This document shows, piece after piece, positions 9,790 to 18,304 of a stretch of DNA of 64,000 nucleotides. The notes beneath the pieces were generated by a model. That model ran no database searches, was not told where the DNA came from, and saw only the letters and a list, made by a program, of their open reading frames with translations. A program made the position numbers and the translations under genes. The stretch covers positions 1-64,000 of the forward strand of contig NZ_BMIK01000014.1 in assembly GCF_014642075.1 (NCBI RefSeq), in the 5' to 3' direction. Position 1 is the stretch's first letter; every line of letters starts with the position of its first letter. Source of the stretch: Parapedobacter defluvii. GTDB lineage: Bacteria; Bacteroidota; Bacteroidia; Sphingobacteriales; Sphingobacteriaceae.

Positions 9790-11340
9790 CTATTTCGCAT
9801 AGGATACCGACCGCGTTTCACGGATAACCGTCACTTTAATCTGGCCGGGATATGTCATCTCCGTTTGAATCCGGGTAGAAATATCTGCCGCAAGCAATTC
9901 TGCCTGGGCATCCGACACACGTTCACTTTGCACCACTACACGCAATTCACGCCCGGCCTGAATAGCAAAAGTCTTTTCCACCCCCGGGTAAGACAAGGCC
10001 AATTCTTCGAGTTCCTTGAGTCGCTTGATGTAATTTTCGACAACTTCCCTACGGGCTCCCGGCCGTGCGCCCGAAATGGCATCACATGCCTGCACAATCG
10101 GCGAAATCAACGATGTCATCTCGATCTCATCGTGGTGGGCACCAATCGCATTACATACCTCGGGATGTTCTTTATATTTCTCGGCCAGTTGCATTCCAAG
10201 AATGGCGTGGGGCAATTCCGGATTGTCGTCGGGTACCTTACCGATGTCATGCAGCAATCCGGCCCGCTTGGCATGCTTTACGTTAAGCCCTAACTCTGCC
10301 GCCATCGTTGCGCTGAAATTGGCAACCTCCCGGGAGTGCTGCAACAAATTCTGCCCATACGAGGAACGGTAACGCATACGGCCCACCATACGGATCAATT
10401 CCGGATGGAGTCCGTGTATCCCCAGATCAATCACGGTACGCTCACCGATTTCGACAATTTCATCTTCAATCTGGTTTTTGGTTTTGGCGACAACCTCTTC
10501 GATGCGCGCAGGGTGTATACGCCCATCCGTTACGAGGCGGTGCAGGGCCAAGCGTGCTATTTCACGACGAACAGGGTCAAAGCCAGAGAGAATAATTGCC
10601 TCAGGCGTATCATCCACAATGATTTCTACACCTGTCGCAGCTTCTAACGCGCGGATATTCCGCCCTTCACGACCAATGATACGGCCCTTGATTTCATCAT
10701 TTTCGATGTTGAAAATCGATACGGTGTTTTCGATGGCACTCTCTGTGGCCGTACGCTGAATGGTTTGGATGACCACCTTTTTGGCCTCTTTGGTAGCTGT
10801 CAGTTTTGCCTCGTCTACGATGTCTTTTATTTGGATGACCGCTTGGGAACGGGCCTCTTCTTTGAGATTTTCAATCAACTGATTTTTAGCTTCCTCTGCG
10901 GATAAACCCGCTATGGTTTCCAGTTGCTTGATGTGTTGGGATTTGAGCTGCTCTACTTCCTCCTGCTTTTTCTCATTCAGCTCGGTGAGGCGCTCCAAAT
11001 TTTTCCGCGCGTTTTCCAATTCCTGCTTTTCACGGTTCAGGTTTTCCATTTTCTGGTTAAGCGATTGCTCCTTCTGCCGTATACCGGTTTCACGTTGATT
11101 CAGGGCGTTGTTCTTTTGGCTGGTTTCTTTTTCGTGTTCAGCCTTCAACTGCAAGAATTTCTCTTTTGCCTCCAACAGCCGCTGTTTTTTGAGGTGCTCA
11201 CCAGCCTGTTCTGCTTCTTTAAGGATTTTTTTGGCTTTACTCTGAGCTGCAACTTCCTGCTTTTTAAATAAAGACCGCAGCGCAAACCGTCCTGCGGCCA
11301 CACCTACCACGAAAGCTATAACGATGTATATATATTCCAT
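9790..11340 (-). CDS. rny: Ribonuclease Y
   Basis: Membrane-anchored endoribonuclease that starts mRNA turnover. The 516-residue protein shows the full family order: N-terminal transmembrane helix (residues ~2-22), long charged coiled coil (~28-190), KH RNA-binding domain with the GxxG loop in [10 protein letters not shown] (221-230), and an HD domain whose His364-Asp365 in GLLHDIGK bind the metal ions needed for phosphodiester cleavage. Length matches bacterial Rny (~510-520). The ATG at 11340 puts the membrane helix at the extreme N-terminus, as expected. It lies downstream of zapA and the candidate 6S RNA on the same strand. Confidence 0.97.
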   Translation of the reverse strand: MEYIYIVIAFVVGVAAGRFALRSLFKKQEVAAQSKAKKILKEAEQAGEHLKKQRLLEAKEKFLQLKAEHEKETSQKNNALNQRETGIRQKEQSLNQKMENLNREKQELENARKNLERLTELNEKKQEEVEQLKSQHIKQLETIAGLSAEEAKNQLIENLKEEARSQAVIQIKDIVDEAKLTATKEAKKVVIQTIQRTATESAIENTVSIFNIENDEIKGRIIGREGRNIRALEAATGVEIIVDDTPEAIILSGFDPVRREIARLALHRLVTDGRIHPARIEEVVAKTKNQIEDEIVEIGERTVIDLGIHGLHPELIRMVGRMRYRSSYGQNLLQHSREVANFSATMAAELGLNVKHAKRAGLLHDIGKVPDDNPELPHAILGMQLAEKYKEHPEVCNAIGAHHDEIEMTSLISPIVQACDAISGARPGARREVVENYIKRLKELEELALSYPGVEKTFAIQAGRELRVVVQSERVSDAQAELLAADISTRIQTEMTYPGQIKVTVIRETRSVSYAK

Positions 11341-11409
11341 TGTTGTTTATTTGTTTTATTTATCCCTTTATTCACTATCTATTCGTTCACGACCCAATTA
11401 CCCTACGGC

Positions 11410-11580
11410 AAAAAAAAACCGCAATTAAATAACCAGGTCTCATGTATTATAAACTTCCTTACACAGGCTTAGCGTATTGATCATGACCAGATGGCATCTG
11501 CAAAATGGTCTACATCTTATTTACGCTTTGTGATATTGAAGCGTTAAGTTTAAAATAGTGAAACCCGAATTTAACTGCGG
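11410..11580 (-). ncRNA. ssrS: Candidate 6S RNA (6S-Flavo type) between zapA and rny
   Basis: The 277-bp zapA-rny spacer encodes a rod-shaped RNA on the minus strand. A 12-bp closing stem joins 11569-11580 to 11419-11430 (one G-U pair) and is followed by nine U residues (11418-11410), an intrinsic terminator. Inside it GGUUUCA (11559-11565) pairs with UGAGACC (11436-11442); then comes an asymmetric bubble around 11530-11555 / 11445-11468. Beyond the bubble AGCGUA (11522-11527) pairs with UACGCU (11471-11476), and a terminal CAGAU-GCC-AUCUG hairpin lies at 11488-11500. A long hairpin with an open central bubble, ~170 nt long and next to zapA, is the expected form of 6S RNA, which binds sigma-containing RNA polymerase as a promoter mimic. 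I could not run a covariance model, and no clear promoter is visible. Confidence 0.7.
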
Positions 11581-11617
11581 TAAATTCGTCGTCTTAAAGC
11601 TCTGATTAATAAGAACG

Positions 11618-11908
11618 TTATTTGCTAAAGAATTCGGTTAACATGCTATCCAGTTCATTTACAGCCTTTACGACACCCACTTCATCTACACTCGTCTTCC
11701 GCTCTGCTTTCAGCATTCCCGTTGCGTAGTGAAGCACGCACATCGATAATAAATCCTGTTTGTCCCTTACTGCATAATTCTCCTGAAATTCTTTAATTCT
11801 GTCGTTTATCAATTTCGCTGCCCGCCGGATCACTTCCTCTTCCTCCATATCCACCCGCAACGGATAAATCCGGTCTGCAATGTTTATTTTTATGGAAATT
11901 TCTCCCAT
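11618..11908 (-). CDS. zapA: Cell division protein ZapA
   Basis: Small cytoplasmic protein (96 aa) that binds and bundles FtsZ at the division ring. Sequence follows the family: N-terminal beta strands (GEISIKINIADRIYPLRVD), then an Arg/Lys-rich alpha helix and a C-terminal coiled coil used for dimerisation. It sits directly downstream of a ZapB-like coiled-coil gene and pheT on the same strand and upstream of the candidate 6S RNA and rny, an arrangement common in Bacteroidota. ATG at 11908 gives the normal ZapA length. Confidence 0.9.
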   Translation of the reverse strand: MGEISIKINIADRIYPLRVDMEEEEVIRRAAKLINDRIKEFQENYAVRDKQDLLSMCVLHYATGMLKAERKTSVDEVGVVKAVNELDSMLTEFFSK

Positions 11909-11945
11909 GTTTGAGCTAATTCACTATACGTCACTCTCCCGCCCT

Positions 11946-12254
11946 TTACCTGAGCAATTCAATACACTTATCTATTTCCCGCACAAAATCGTTAATTTTT
12001 TGCTTTGTGTCAAGTATTTTTTCATTTATTACCGCTTCATCCACCTTGCCTTCGTCCAGTGAACGGGCCACGGCAAGTGCCTTTAGCTTCTCTTCTAATT
12101 GCTTATTTTTATCGCTGCTGGTATCAAACGCAACTTTCAACGACTGCACCTCCAGCTTCAGCATGTCGTTTTCTTCCTGCAGGGAAGCACACAAATCCAA
12201 CAACTTCCGTGTGTTGTCTACTACATTTGCCAATTGTGCTGCTACCGATGCCAT
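11946..12254 (-). CDS. Small coiled-coil protein, ZapB-like (102 aa)
   Basis: Hydrophilic, almost wholly helical protein with heptad patterns (LLDLCASLQEENDMLKLEVQ, DKNKQLEEKLKAL), no membrane segment and no enzymatic motif. It is placed 37 nt upstream of zapA, so it is probably a division-ring co-factor that works with ZapA, as ZapB does elsewhere. That role comes from context and coiled-coil character only; sequence similarity to Escherichia coli ZapB cannot be judged by eye. Confidence 0.75.
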   Translation of the reverse strand: MASVAAQLANVVDNTRKLLDLCASLQEENDMLKLEVQSLKVAFDTSSDKNKQLEEKLKALAVARSLDEGKVDEAVINEKILDTKQKINDFVREIDKCIELLR

Positions 12255-12256
12255 AT

Positions 12257-12298
12257 TACTTCTAACCTCGTACTTCTAACCTCGTACTTCTAATTTCG
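12257..12298. repeat. Three tandem copies of a 14-bp unit (TACTTCTAACCTCG)
   Basis: Copies at 12257-12270, 12271-12284 and 12285-12298 (the last with two changes). The array fills the spacer between the start of the ZapB-like gene and the stop codon of pheT. It does not extend into either gene. Confidence 0.85.
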
Positions 12299-12301
12299 TA
12301 C

Positions 12302-14698
12302 CTAACTCCTCACTTCCGCTCCCGTCTCTTTTTCAAAATTATAAATTAATTTTTTAACTATTGCATCAATCTGTTTATCATTAAGCGTTTTTTCTTCATC
12401 CTGCAATACAAACTGAAGCGCATATGATTTTTTGCCTTCCGGCAATCTGTCTCCTTTATAAACGTCAAAAACGTTTACACGCTTCAAAAGCTTACGCTCA
12501 CTTCGCTCGGCTATCTCCCGCAGTTTGGCAAAGGTTACATTCTCATCGATCAGCAAAGACAGATCTCGCCGAACTGCGGGGAATTTCGGTACTTCCTGAT
12601 AGGTGATTTTATTTTTACGGATCGCTTTAAGCACCAATTCCCAATCAAAATCCGCATAAAATATCTCCCCGTCCACGTCGGCTTTTTTTACGAGTGCCGG
12701 GTTTACCGCGCCAAAGGAAACCAGTGTCTTACCTGCCCGTTCGTAGGCTAACCCATACTGGTAGTGTGATCCGGGCACATCCGCATCGCGCAGGCCGGTA
12801 ATATTCAGCCGTCGCAAAAGCGCATCTACCGCAGCTTTGATGTGATAAAATGACACTGCTTTGGACGCCTGATTCCATTGCTGGGGCCACTGCTTGCCGG
12901 CGATGGCCAGGGCCAGGTGCTGTGTTTCAAGATATCCTTCCGGTTGCAGGTGGTAGGTGTACCCGAATTCGAATAATTTCAGATCCGTCTGTTTGCGTTT
13001 CTGGTTATAGGCAATGGCATCCAACACAGAAAACATCAGGTTCTGCCGCATTACTTCCAGGTCGGCACTCAATGGATTCAGGATACGGACGGCCGAATCT
13101 GCATCGTCCATGTAATCCATTTTGGTCAACGAATTGGAAAGGATCTCCCGGAAACCATTCCCGACCAGCAAATCCGCTAGTTGATTTTGCACCACTTCCT
13201 TGTCCGGCTTGGGCGACGTATTCAGGGAGGCTTTGATCTGCCGTTTGATTTCGATACGATTATACCCGTAGATACGGAGCACTTCTTCAATAATATCCAC
13301 CTCCCGGCTTACATCTACTTTATAAGGCGGCACCTGCACGTTCAGTACATCGTCGGTTTCACTCAGTATGGTAATGCCAAGCGCCTCAATAATTGCCTTT
13401 ATTTCAGTTTCGGGAATAGCCTCCCCAATCAGCCGCTGTACGGCTGTGTACCGTACATCAAACGTAAACGGCGGGATCGGTTTTGGATAGTGGTCCGAAA
13501 TAGCCGTCGAAACGTAGCCCCCACTCACTTCCGCGATGAGCAGTGCAGCCCTTTTCAGTGCAAATACGGTGATGTTCGGATCGGTACCCCGTTCAAAACG
13601 GAAGGACGCATCGGTTTTAAGCCCGTGCCGTTTGGATGTCTTCCGCACGGAAACCGGATGAAAATAAGCACTTTCCAAAAACACTTCGGTTGTTTTATCG
13701 GTCACACCTGAATGGATGCCACCAAACACACCGGCAATGCATAAAGGGTTTTCCGCATCACAGATCATCAAATCAGCCTCGTTCAAGGTACGTTCTACCC
13801 CATCCAAGGTGACAAAAGATTCACCCGGCCGCGCAGCACGCACAACCACTTTACTGCCCGACAGCTTGCTGGCATCAAAGGCATGCAATGGTTGTCCCAG
13901 TTCATGCAGTACATAATTGGTCACATCCACCACATTGTTGATGGGACGGACGCCAATGGCCGTTAAACGATCTTTCAGCCACCGCGGGGACTCGCCAACC
14001 TGAACACCGCTGATGGTTACTGAGCTATACCGTGGACAAGCGTCTGCATCTTCCACGGAAACGGATAATGCCTCTCCGCTTCCCGGCGTAAATGCCAGGA
14101 TATCCGGCAGGTGATAACCATTGCGCAGGTAAGCGGCTACATCTCTCGCCACCCCCAAATGCGAGGCGGCATCAGCGCGGTTAGGCGTAAGCCCGATCTC
14201 AAAGACATAATCGTCATGAACACCAAAATAATCCTTGGCAGCCATACCTATCGGTGCGTCCGCAGCCAAGACCAGAATACCGTCGTGCGAAGTTCCCAGG
14301 CCGATTTCATCCTCGGCACAAATCATTCCCTCGGACACTTCGCCCCGGATCTTGGATTTGTTTATTTTGAAAGCTTCGCCGGAAGTGGGATAAACCGTGG
14401 TCCCTACTGTTGCAACGACAACACGCTGGCCCGCTGCTACATTGGGTGCCCCGCAAACGATTGGTAGTGGCAACGCTGCTCCAATATCGACGGTCGTCAC
14501 CTTCAGCCGGTCTGCATTGGGGTGCTGCGCACAGGTTTTCACCTCACCGATGACCAAACCTTCCAGCCCCCCTGGGAGACTTTGCACCGTCTCAAGCGAT
14601 TCTACTTCCAGCCCGATATCGGTAAGAATTCCGGAGAGTTCTTCCGGTGTTCTGTCCGTCTGTATAAAATCTTTTAGCCAATTGTATGATATCTTCAT
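12302..14698 (-). CDS. pheT: Phenylalanyl-tRNA synthetase beta subunit
   Basis: Forms the alpha2-beta2 enzyme that charges tRNA-Phe. The 798-residue protein has the standard order: tRNA-binding OB fold (~40-150, with HPNADRLKVTTVDIG and GEVSEGMICAEDEIGLG), B3/B4 editing domain (~215-390, VDVTNYVLHELGQPLHAFD), B5 domain (~400-475), catalytic-like core, and the C-terminal ferredoxin-fold anticodon-binding domain (~705-798, PKFPAVRRDLSLLIDENVTF). Length is typical for the family. It is the first gene of a minus-strand run pheT, zapB-like, zapA, 6S RNA, rny. pheS is not in the window. Confidence 0.97.
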   Translation of the reverse strand: MKISYNWLKDFIQTDRTPEELSGILTDIGLEVESLETVQSLPGGLEGLVIGEVKTCAQHPNADRLKVTTVDIGAALPLPIVCGAPNVAAGQRVVVATVGTTVYPTSGEAFKINKSKIRGEVSEGMICAEDEIGLGTSHDGILVLAADAPIGMAAKDYFGVHDDYVFEIGLTPNRADAASHLGVARDVAAYLRNGYHLPDILAFTPGSGEALSVSVEDADACPRYSSVTISGVQVGESPRWLKDRLTAIGVRPINNVVDVTNYVLHELGQPLHAFDASKLSGSKVVVRAARPGESFVTLDGVERTLNEADLMICDAENPLCIAGVFGGIHSGVTDKTTEVFLESAYFHPVSVRKTSKRHGLKTDASFRFERGTDPNITVFALKRAALLIAEVSGGYVSTAISDHYPKPIPPFTFDVRYTAVQRLIGEAIPETEIKAIIEALGITILSETDDVLNVQVPPYKVDVSREVDIIEEVLRIYGYNRIEIKRQIKASLNTSPKPDKEVVQNQLADLLVGNGFREILSNSLTKMDYMDDADSAVRILNPLSADLEVMRQNLMFSVLDAIAYNQKRKQTDLKLFEFGYTYHLQPEGYLETQHLALAIAGKQWPQQWNQASKAVSFYHIKAAVDALLRRLNITGLRDADVPGSHYQYGLAYERAGKTLVSFGAVNPALVKKADVDGEIFYADFDWELVLKAIRKNKITYQEVPKFPAVRRDLSLLIDENVTFAKLREIAERSERKLLKRVNVFDVYKGDRLPEGKKSYALQFVLQDEEKTLNDKQIDAIVKKLIYNFEKETGAEVRS

Positions 14699-14824
14699 TA
14701 CGTTATTCCGGAATTTGGTGCAAACTTAGATTTTTTTTCGTGTTTCTCAAACACCGGCCCCCTGTCTCCTTCCCCTTTTCCGTCGACCCACTGGCCACCC
14801 AACACTCACCACTGACCACCAAAA
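14699..14824. other. Short intergenic spacer with degenerate CACT/GACCAC repeats
   Basis: The 126-bp spacer between pheT and radC contains a run of degenerate short repeats (CCACTGGCCACC, CTCACCACTGACCACC) at about 14789-14821. No gene or terminator is evident. Confidence 0.5.
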
Positions 14825-15520
14825 TCACAGCAACCCACTGTCCCGGAAACTATAATATCCACTATTGGTAAAAATAACATGATCATTGATGGAGATATCA
14901 AACAATTTCGCCGCTTCGGTCAACTTCGTGGTCAGTTGAACATCCATTGTGCTTGCCTTCAGGGTACCGGAAGGGTGGTTATGCGTAAGGATGATACTAG
15001 TCGCTTGGTATTCAAGCGCGAGACGCATTACCTGTTTGATATCCACCGGTGTAAAATCGCTGCCCCCTTTTCCAATCAATGCCCGGGTAATTAGCTTACA
15101 TCCACCGGCCAGAAACAAAACCCAAAATTCTTCATAAGGCAAATCGTTGTATACCGATTCCATGTAATCATATACACGCGCACTGTTGTTTAATATCTCG
15201 CGCCGCTCTTTTCTCCGCTCCCTTCTTCTCCGGCCCAATTCCAGTGCCGCCACGATGCTGACGGCCTTGGCTTCTCCGATTCCCTTATACCGGCACAATT
15301 CGGATACCGATAGGCGCGACAATTGATTCAGGTCATTGTTCCGGTCGTGCAAAATACGGCGGCAAAGTTCTACAGCCGATTCTTCCCGCGAGCCGCTTCC
15401 GATCAGTATGGCCAACAATTCTGCGTCGGTAAGTGCTCTCCGCCCCTGTTCCAACAGCTTTTCGCGCGGCCGATCGGCCTCCGCCCAAGCTTTAATAGCT
15501 ACATGTGATAACTGGTTCAT
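14825..15520 (-). CDS. radC: RadC-family JAB/MPN domain protein
   Basis: The 231-residue protein has an N-terminal helix-hairpin-helix region (~60-95, LCRYKGIGEAKAVSIVAALE) and a C-terminal JAMM/MPN+ metal site with Glu131, His180-x-His182 and Asp193 (motif THNHPSG). All ligand residues are present, so a zinc-dependent hydrolase fold is intact. RadC was once linked to DNA repair, but its biochemical role remains unsettled. It is divergent from the cyclophilin gene; a minus-strand TATCTTTG box lies 32 nt upstream of its ATG. Confidence 0.93.
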   Translation of the reverse strand: MNQLSHVAIKAWAEADRPREKLLEQGRRALTDAELLAILIGSGSREESAVELCRRILHDRNNDLNQLSRLSVSELCRYKGIGEAKAVSIVAALELGRRRRERRKERREILNNSARVYDYMESVYNDLPYEEFWVLFLAGGCKLITRALIGKGGSDFTPVDIKQVMRLALEYQATSIILTHNHPSGTLKASTMDVQLTTKLTEAAKLFDISINDHVIFTNSGYYSFRDSGLL

Positions 15521-15551
15521 AGGTATTCGTTAAGGTTGTTGTATTAACAAC

Positions 15552-15559
15552 CAAAGATA
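15552..15559 (-). promoter_or_regulatory. Promoter -7 box (TATCTTTG) of radC
   Basis: Minus-strand TATCTTTG with a TTG at 15583-15581, about 21 bp upstream, fits the Bacteroidota -33/-7 promoter. Transcription would begin near 15548, giving a leader of about 28 nt. Confidence 0.55.
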
Positions 15560-15591
15560 CGGATTCCCTACCAAACTTCCCAACTAAACGC

Positions 15592-15599
15592 TATCTTTG
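15592..15599 (+). promoter_or_regulatory. Promoter -7 box (TATCTTTG) of the cyclophilin-DUF5606 operon
   Basis: Plus-strand TATCTTTG ends 18 nt before the ATG at 15618, giving a leader of about 15 A-rich bases. This supports the ATG start rather than the in-frame TTG at 15597, which lies inside the box. It is arranged back to back with the radC promoter. Confidence 0.55.
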
Positions 15600-15617
15600 C
15601 AGTCCAATTTTAAAAAC

Positions 15618-16064
15618 ATGAGCAAAGCAATTATCAAGACCGAAAAGGGCAACTTAACGGTGCAATTTTATGACAACGATGCACCGGGCACGGTAGCTAA
15701 CTTTTTGAAACTGGCGAAGTCTGGTTATTACGATGGCGTAACGTTCCACCGTGTCATTCCGGATTTTGTAATCCAGGGCGGCGATCCAACGGGTACCGGA
15801 TCCGGTGGTCCGGGATACTCCATCCCCTGCGAACTGGACGGTGATAACCAATATCACGATCGGGGTGTTTTATCGATGGCTCACCGCGGGCGTGATACGG
15901 GAGGGTCTCAGTTTTTTATCTGCCATAGTCGTACAAATACTGCTCACCTGGACAGACACCATACCTGCTTCGGCAAAGTGGTCGAAAACGTTGAGGTGAT
16001 CGACGACATCCGTCAAGGCGACAAGATATTGGGTATTGACATCATTGAAGAACAAACAGCATGA
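15618..16064 (+). CDS. Cyclophilin-type peptidyl-prolyl cis-trans isomerase (148 aa)
   Basis: Cytoplasmic foldase that interconverts cis and trans prolyl bonds; there is no signal peptide. Active-site motifs of single-domain bacterial cyclophilins are present: FHRVIPDFVIQGGDP (with the catalytic Arg and the QGGD loop), GVLSMAH and GGSQFFIC. The length (148 aa) is normal for the minimal domain. ATG at 15618 is preferred because the upstream TTG overlaps the promoter box and would add residues not seen in the family. Its last four bases overlap the start of the DUF5606 gene (ATGA at 16061-16064), so the two are translationally coupled. Confidence 0.92.
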   Translation: MSKAIIKTEKGNLTVQFYDNDAPGTVANFLKLAKSGYYDGVTFHRVIPDFVIQGGDPTGTGSGGPGYSIPCELDGDNQYHDRGVLSMAHRGRDTGGSQFFICHSRTNTAHLDRHHTCFGKVVENVEVIDDIRQGDKILGIDIIEEQTA

Positions 16065-16498
16065 ATCTGAAAGCGCTTGTATCTGTCACGGGCAAACCGG
16101 GATTGTTCAAATTAATTGGACAGAATAAGGGTGGCTTTATATTGGAAAGCCTTGACGAACAGAAAAAGAAATCGGTGGTAAATCTTGCCACCAACAAAAT
16201 GGCCACGCTGGAAGATATTACCGTCTATGGCCTTGGAGAGGATTTGAAACTCGTAGACATACTGGAGCGGATGAAGGAAAAAGGGACCACACCCGACCCC
16301 AAATCTGATGGAAAAACCCTGCGCAATTTTTTCCGGGACGTTGCTCCTGACCACGACGAAGAACGCGTATATTCCTCAGACATCAAAAAAATCATCAGTT
16401 GGTACAACATCATCAAAGAATTACCGCTATTTGATGAGGACCGTCCAACATCTGCAGATGCAGATACGACAGCCACACAGAAAACGGGGGACGATTAA
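16061..16498 (+). CDS. DUF5606 family protein (145 aa)
   Basis: Bacteroidota-specific protein of unknown function. It begins with the compact beta-rich domain typical of DUF5606 (LVSVTGKPGLFKLIGQNKGG and GFILESLDEQKK) and ends in an acidic, probably disordered tail (DADTTATQKTGDD). There is no signal peptide or membrane segment. The ATGA overlap with the cyclophilin gene and the strong terminator immediately after it define a two-gene operon. Confidence 0.85.
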   Translation: MNLKALVSVTGKPGLFKLIGQNKGGFILESLDEQKKKSVVNLATNKMATLEDITVYGLGEDLKLVDILERMKEKGTTPDPKSDGKTLRNFFRDVAPDHDEERVYSSDIKKIISWYNIIKELPLFDEDRPTSADADTTATQKTGDD

Positions 16499-16513
16499 CG
16501 CCCCCGTTTTTTT
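16481..16513. terminator. Bidirectional intrinsic terminator after the DUF5606 gene
   Basis: Perfect 10-bp inverted repeat AAAACGGGGG (16481-16490) / CCCCCGTTTT (16501-16510) followed by TTT on the plus strand. The stop codon of the DUF5606 gene lies in the loop. On the minus strand the hairpin is followed by TTTT, so it can also end transcription from the 41-residue gene on the other side. Confidence 0.85.
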
Positions 16514-16528
16514 AAAAAGAGCTGTCTA

Positions 16529-16654
16529 TCAGAACAGAAAAATTATAGCGGCCATCAAGGCGATGCCGATGATCACCATCAACCAAAACAACCGGCTCTC
16601 ACTGGCTGTATCCGCTCCTTTGTAATGGTATTTCCGCTTGGGGATATTTATCAT
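16529..16654 (-). CDS. Small single-pass membrane protein (41 aa)
   Basis: A 42-codon frame from ATG at 16654 to TGA at 16529. It has a basic N-terminus (NIPKRKYHYKGADTASESR) followed by one hydrophobic helix (LFWLMVIIGIALMAAIIFLF) that reaches the C-terminus, so it would be a tail-anchored inner-membrane protein. It lies between the convergent terminator and rlmH, 66 nt downstream of nothing else on its strand. The clean charge-then-helix layout argues that it is real; function is unknown. Confidence 0.6.
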   Translation of the reverse strand: MINIPKRKYHYKGADTASESRLFWLMVIIGIALMAAIIFLF

Positions 16655-16720
16655 AGCAATTTAGTTAACAATTGTCATCATCTATTGTTTGGATGCTTAA
16701 ATCTTGGATTTTCCATACGG

Positions 16721-17194
16721 TCACTCGTGATGATAAGGCTCCCGTTTCAATATGGTGAATGCGCGGTATAGTTGTTCCACAAAAAACAACCGGACCATTT
16801 GATGTGAAAAAGTCAGCCGGGATAGTGACATCTTGCCGTTGCTCCGCTGATAAATTGTTTGATCAAAACCATAAGGCCCACCTACCACAAATACCACATG
16901 CTGTGTACTGCTCACCATCAGCCTGTTGAGATATCCCGCAAATTCAACAGACCGGTATTCTTTGCCGTGCTCATCCAGCAGAATCAATTGGTCTCCCGGC
17001 GATACCTGCTTTTCGATCATCGCCGCCTCTTTGACCCGCTGTTCATCGACACTCAGGTGTTTCGTATTTTTGATGTCCGGCAACGTTATTAACTGGAAAT
17101 GGATGTAATGTTTTAACCGTTGCTCGAACTTCTCGATCATTGCTTTGAGGTGAGCATCGTCTGTCTTCCCGATACACAACAAGGTTATACGCAT
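16721..17194 (-). CDS. rlmH: 23S rRNA (pseudouridine-1915-N3) methyltransferase RlmH
   Basis: SPOUT-class methyltransferase that modifies pseudouridine 1915 in helix 69 of 23S rRNA using S-adenosylmethionine. At 157 residues it is the usual size. The knot region is clear: LILLDEHGKEYRSVEFA, VVFVVGGPYGFD (the SAM-binding GGPxG loop) and the C-terminal LSRLTFSHQMVRLFFVEQLYRA. TAACTTTG at 17205-17198 on the minus strand sits only four bases before the ATG, and TAAATTTG at 17215-17208 is a second candidate, so the transcript should be leaderless or nearly so. Confidence 0.95.
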   Translation of the reverse strand: MRITLLCIGKTDDAHLKAMIEKFEQRLKHYIHFQLITLPDIKNTKHLSVDEQRVKEAAMIEKQVSPGDQLILLDEHGKEYRSVEFAGYLNRLMVSSTQHVVFVVGGPYGFDQTIYQRSNGKMSLSRLTFSHQMVRLFFVEQLYRAFTILKREPYHHE

Positions 17195-17324
17195 TCACAA
17201 AGTTAGACAAATTTACCTATGAACGGAAAAACCAGCAATGATTGAAGCACTTACAACATCTTTGGCACCCATTTTGTTTTTTCTAACTGCATTTTTAAAC
17301 TACTTATCACAAAATTTAATTACC

Positions 17325-18221
17325 ATGAAGAAATTACTATCCTTATTAGGTTTTACGCTTGTTTTAACCTGGCAAGCCCAAGCCCAAGACAGCACTTCCG
17401 ATACCACTTGGCGCATTGCCGGTGAGAACACCCTGCTGCTCAATCAAAGTTCGTTTTCCAATTGGGCTGCAGGTGGCGTCAATTCCTTTGCCGCGAATCT
17501 GATGCTCAATTACGATTTCAACTATAAAAAGGCTAAATGGAGTTGGGACAACAAAGTTATCGCCGCTTATGGCCTTACCAAGCAGAAATCCATCGGATGG
17601 CGGAAAAACGACGACCGGATTGTCCTGAACAGCTTATTGGGATACCAAGCCGCGGAACGGTGGTTATATACCTTCTATTTAAATTTCAACACCCAATTCG
17701 CCGACGGATTCCAATATGACGACAATAATAATAGAACGCTGATATCCACAGCCTTCGCGCCCGCCTATCTGAGTTTCGGGCCTGGTTTTGCGTACAAAGA
17801 GTCGGATAATTTCCGGTTCAACCTATCACCGGCGGCGGCTCGCCTCATATTCGTCACCCAAGATTCGTTGTCAAGTATTGGTGCATTCGGTGTAGATCCA
17901 GGCTCCACTTCCCGCTTCGAGTTTGGTGCTTCGTTTGACGCCTACTACAAGGTAAACCTGATGGAAAACATCGGTGTGGAAAACATCCTCAAGCTGTATT
18001 CAAATTACCTCGAAGATCCGCAGAACATCGACGTGGACTATACGCTCAACTTATTCATGAAGGTAAACGATTATATTTCTGTTAACGGTGGGTTACAGTT
18101 GCTTTATGATGACAATACGCTCATCCCCCGTCAGGAAAATGGTGCCATCGTACCTGGTTCTGAGCGCCCGACACTTCAAGTACGGCAGGTATTCGGTGTT
18201 GGACTAACGTATAAATTTTAA
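17325..18221 (+). CDS. DUF3078 family outer-membrane beta-barrel protein (298 aa)
   Basis: Begins with a signal peptide (MKKLLSLLGFTLVLTWQAQAQ), then alternating aromatic/polar strands expected of an outer-membrane barrel, ending in Phe (VGLTYKF). The DUF3078 hallmark is present near the front (LLLNQSSFSNWAAGG) with regular beta repeats afterwards. Function of the family is unknown. The ATG at 17325 is chosen over the in-frame upstream one at 17238 because it places the signal peptide at the start and the extra 29 residues look like non-coding sequence. It runs opposite to its neighbours. Confidence 0.85.
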   Translation: MKKLLSLLGFTLVLTWQAQAQDSTSDTTWRIAGENTLLLNQSSFSNWAAGGVNSFAANLMLNYDFNYKKAKWSWDNKVIAAYGLTKQKSIGWRKNDDRIVLNSLLGYQAAERWLYTFYLNFNTQFADGFQYDDNNNRTLISTAFAPAYLSFGPGFAYKESDNFRFNLSPAAARLIFVTQDSLSSIGAFGVDPGSTSRFEFGASFDAYYKVNLMENIGVENILKLYSNYLEDPQNIDVDYTLNLFMKVNDYISVNGGLQLLYDDNTLIPRQENGAIVPGSERPTLQVRQVFGVGLTYKF

Positions 18222-18304
18222 TTGGCTTTCGGCTGTCAGTGCTCGGATTTCGGCAATCGGCACACGGCTGATCGCCGACAGACGACCGCTGATGGCCGCT
18301 TTTA
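18222..18304. other. Spacer of degenerate CGGCNATC-type repeats
   Basis: The 83-bp gap between the DUF3078 gene and the convergent septum gene is mostly imperfect repeats of short units such as CGGCTGTCAG, CGGCAATCGG, CGGCTGATCG and CCGCTGATGG. No terminator hairpin with a T tract is visible. Confidence 0.5.

Noticed and set aside
12257-12298. Short CRISPR-like array
   Set aside because: Units are directly abutting 14-mers with no spacers and no cas genes nearby.
13181-13711. 176-residue plus-strand reading frame opposite pheT
   Set aside because: Mirror of the conserved pheT coding sequence, no recognisable protein.
17238-17324. Extended start of the DUF3078 protein at 17238
   Set aside because: It would put a second hydrophobic stretch ahead of a complete signal peptide; ATG at 17325 is cleaner.
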